Shown here: one piece after another, positions 4,898 to 5,948 of the stretch
Position numbering within the stretch: the stretch's first letter is position 1
Layout: each line of letters opens with the position of its first letter
Assembly: GCA_964410915.1 (NCBI GenBank)
Contig: CAYPIU010000066.1
Coordinates: 1-5,948 of the forward strand
DNA: 5,948 bases
Direction: 5' to 3'
Source: CAZFJG01 sp964410915
GTDB lineage: Bacteria > Synergistota > Synergistia > Synergistales > JAFGMB01
The notes under the pieces: model-generated
Told to the model about the DNA's origin: nothing
Database searches by the model: none
What the model saw: the letters and a program-made list of their open reading frames with translations, nothing else
Position numbers and translations under genes: made by a program

Positions 4898-5948
4898 AAT
4901 CCAGTTTCTCTCTCATCAGGAACCCGACGGCAAGACAGAAGACAATACCGATCACTGTAGCAGCCGGCCCAAAGGCTCCTGGACCAGCGGGGGAACTGGC
5001 CAGACTGAAATTATGTGCAAAACCGGCACCCACAAGCATGCCAATAGTAAAAATTGCGGAGTCTCCGTCTCCCTCTCCACTCATAATGAACTGCCTGCCT
5101 GGGCATCCTCCTGCAAGGGTAAAGGCTAATCCTGCAAGTACCATACCCATAAAATTCCATAGATGATCTGTATGAGCCACAGGCTGACCTTCAAATCCGG
5201 GATTGAACTGCCCAAGTGCATAGTTGGTAACAAAAGCCATTATGATAAACGCCACCACACCGTTGAAAAGGTGCGGGTCACGGAGCATTACGAGATCCCT
5301 TATAGCTCCTACAGTGCAGAAGCGGCTTCTCTGGGCAAGCCATCCAACCAAAAGTCCGACTGCCAGTGCTATAGCAACTGGTGCGTACATGGCTCCAGGT
5401 CCCTTCTCAGAGAAAAATACTGGTCCCGCTGTTCCTCCTTTGCCGAACTCAGGAGCAACGATCAGAAGTACCATAAGCACCACTGCTATGACAGGCATTA
5501 CATATCCTGCACCTTTTTTGACCTCATAGGATCTTCCCAGGCTGTATCCGTTCCAGAGGAACATTATCCCTATGACAATACCCGTAATAAGACCTAAAGT
5601 TCCTGGAATTGCGTTCCAGTCCCCCCCTGCAAGACGGAGATAAGCCCTCCAGGGACAGCCAAGAAAGACCAGTGCGCCTATCATGGCAAAGAATCCCAGG
5701 AAAAACCTGATCAGAGGGGAAGAACCTGTCCTTGGAAGATATTCCTTATACACAAGTGCTGCAAAAAATGAACCAAGAATAAAACCTGCTATCTCAGGCC
5801 TGAGATACTGGACAACAGCCGCATGATGAAGACCCAGGGCTCCTGCTATATCTCTTGTGAAACAGGCCACACATATACCCATGTTCCCAGGGTTGCCCCA
5901 TGTAACCAGAAGTGCAGCAAGTGTTCCTACTATACCTCCTGTTATTAT
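4896..5948 (-). CDS. yedE: YedE/FdhT-type selenium or sulfur membrane protein (start outside window)
   Basis: 350 codons are visible and the frame stays open to the window edge. The ATG at 5882 is internal, because upstream codons continue the family sequence (GGIVGTLAALLVTWGNPGN). Probably only a short N-terminus is missing. About ten hydrophobic segments mark a polytopic inner-membrane protein. Visible numbering from 5948: GICVACFTRDIAG with C26 and C29; LGCPWR with C98; SRFCTVGAIRD with C211; GGCPGRQ with C282. The paired CF/FC-xx-RD and GCP-x-R motifs repeat at nearly equal spacing (C29 to C98 is 69, C211 to C282 is 71), showing the internal duplication of the YeeE/YedE fold, where cysteines line the path for thiosulfate in characterised members. 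The wording NMGICVACFTRDIAGALGLH and FLGCPWRAYLRLAGGD matches what I recall of the YedE/FdhT subgroup linked to selenium metabolism. The next gene is its likely carrier partner. The substrate is not proven by sequence. Confidence 0.87.
   Translation of the reverse strand: MITGGIVGTLAALLVTWGNPGNMGICVACFTRDIAGALGLHHAAVVQYLRPEIAGFILGSFFAALVYKEYLPRTGSSPLIRFFLGFFAMIGALVFLGCPWRAYLRLAGGDWNAIPGTLGLITGIVIGIMFLWNGYSLGRSYEVKKGAGYVMPVIAVVLMVLLIVAPEFGKGGTAGPVFFSEKGPGAMYAPVAIALAVGLLVGWLAQRSRFCTVGAIRDLVMLRDPHLFNGVVAFIIMAFVTNYALGQFNPGFEGQPVAHTDHLWNFMGMVLAGLAFTLAGGCPGRQFIMSGEGDGDSAIFTIGMLVGAGFAHNFSLASSPAGPGAFGPAATVIGIVFCLAVGFLMREKLD

Noticed and set aside
5163..5597. Plus-strand ORF of 144 codons opposite yedE
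   Set aside because: The minus frame reads through as a conserved membrane protein with duplicated cysteine motifs; the plus frame has no motif or start signal.
4664..5948. In-frame TGA (selenocysteine) codon in the yedE or tusA genes, given the selenium link
   Set aside because: Both frames end at TAA and TAG, and the key positions are ordinary cysteines; no internal TGA is read through.

Overview
The window (5,948 bp) is bacterial chromosomal DNA with three transcription blocks. Taken together, a type IV pilus minor-pilin cassette, a stand-alone formate-tetrahydrofolate ligase and a YedE/FdhT-type membrane protein with a TusA-like partner suggest an anaerobic, piliated, Gram-negative bacterium. 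A Desulfobacterota (deltaproteobacterial) or similar anaerobe would fit. This is inference from gene content; there is no rRNA or other lineage marker here.

Block 1 (minus strand, 2258 down to 1): pilV, pilW, pilX and the first 85 codons of pilY1, in that order and tightly packed. They are separated by 18 nt, then a 1-nt stop/start overlap (TGATG), then 49 nt. Together they would form the tip-priming complex of a type IV pilus, with PilY1 as the tip adhesin carrying a VWA metal-binding motif. The cassette starts directly with pilV; no fimU/fimT (GspH-like) gene lies upstream in the window.

Gap (2259-2930): 672 bp of AT-rich DNA between the divergent pil cassette and fhs. No convincing gene is present. 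It holds a perfect -10 box for the pil direction, several short repeated and palindromic motifs, a 27-bp-spaced direct repeat just before fhs, and a marginal 54-codon ORF. These are candidate regulatory sites only.

Block 2 (plus strand, 2931-4598): fhs, a complete monofunctional formate-tetrahydrofolate ligase. It makes 10-formyl-THF from formate, the entry step of the methyl branch of the Wood-Ljungdahl pathway and a source of one-carbon units.

Block 3 (minus strand, 5948 down to 4664): a yedE/fdhT-like polytopic membrane protein, open at the window edge, followed after 13 nt by a 72-aa TusA-like sulfur carrier. Such YeeE/YedE-TusA pairs move sulfur (thiosulfate) or are tied to selenium metabolism and selenium-dependent formate dehydrogenase biogenesis. 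A strong GC-rich hairpin at 4617-4658 separates the convergent fhs and tusA ends and probably terminates both.

The most interesting reading is that the right half may be a formate-centred neighbourhood: formate activation (fhs) beside an FdhTU-like pair that in other bacteria supports selenium-dependent formate dehydrogenase. I see no clear evidence of a wholly new system. The best leads are this gene pairing, the composition of the minor-pilin cassette and the unexplained motifs in the 672-bp gap.
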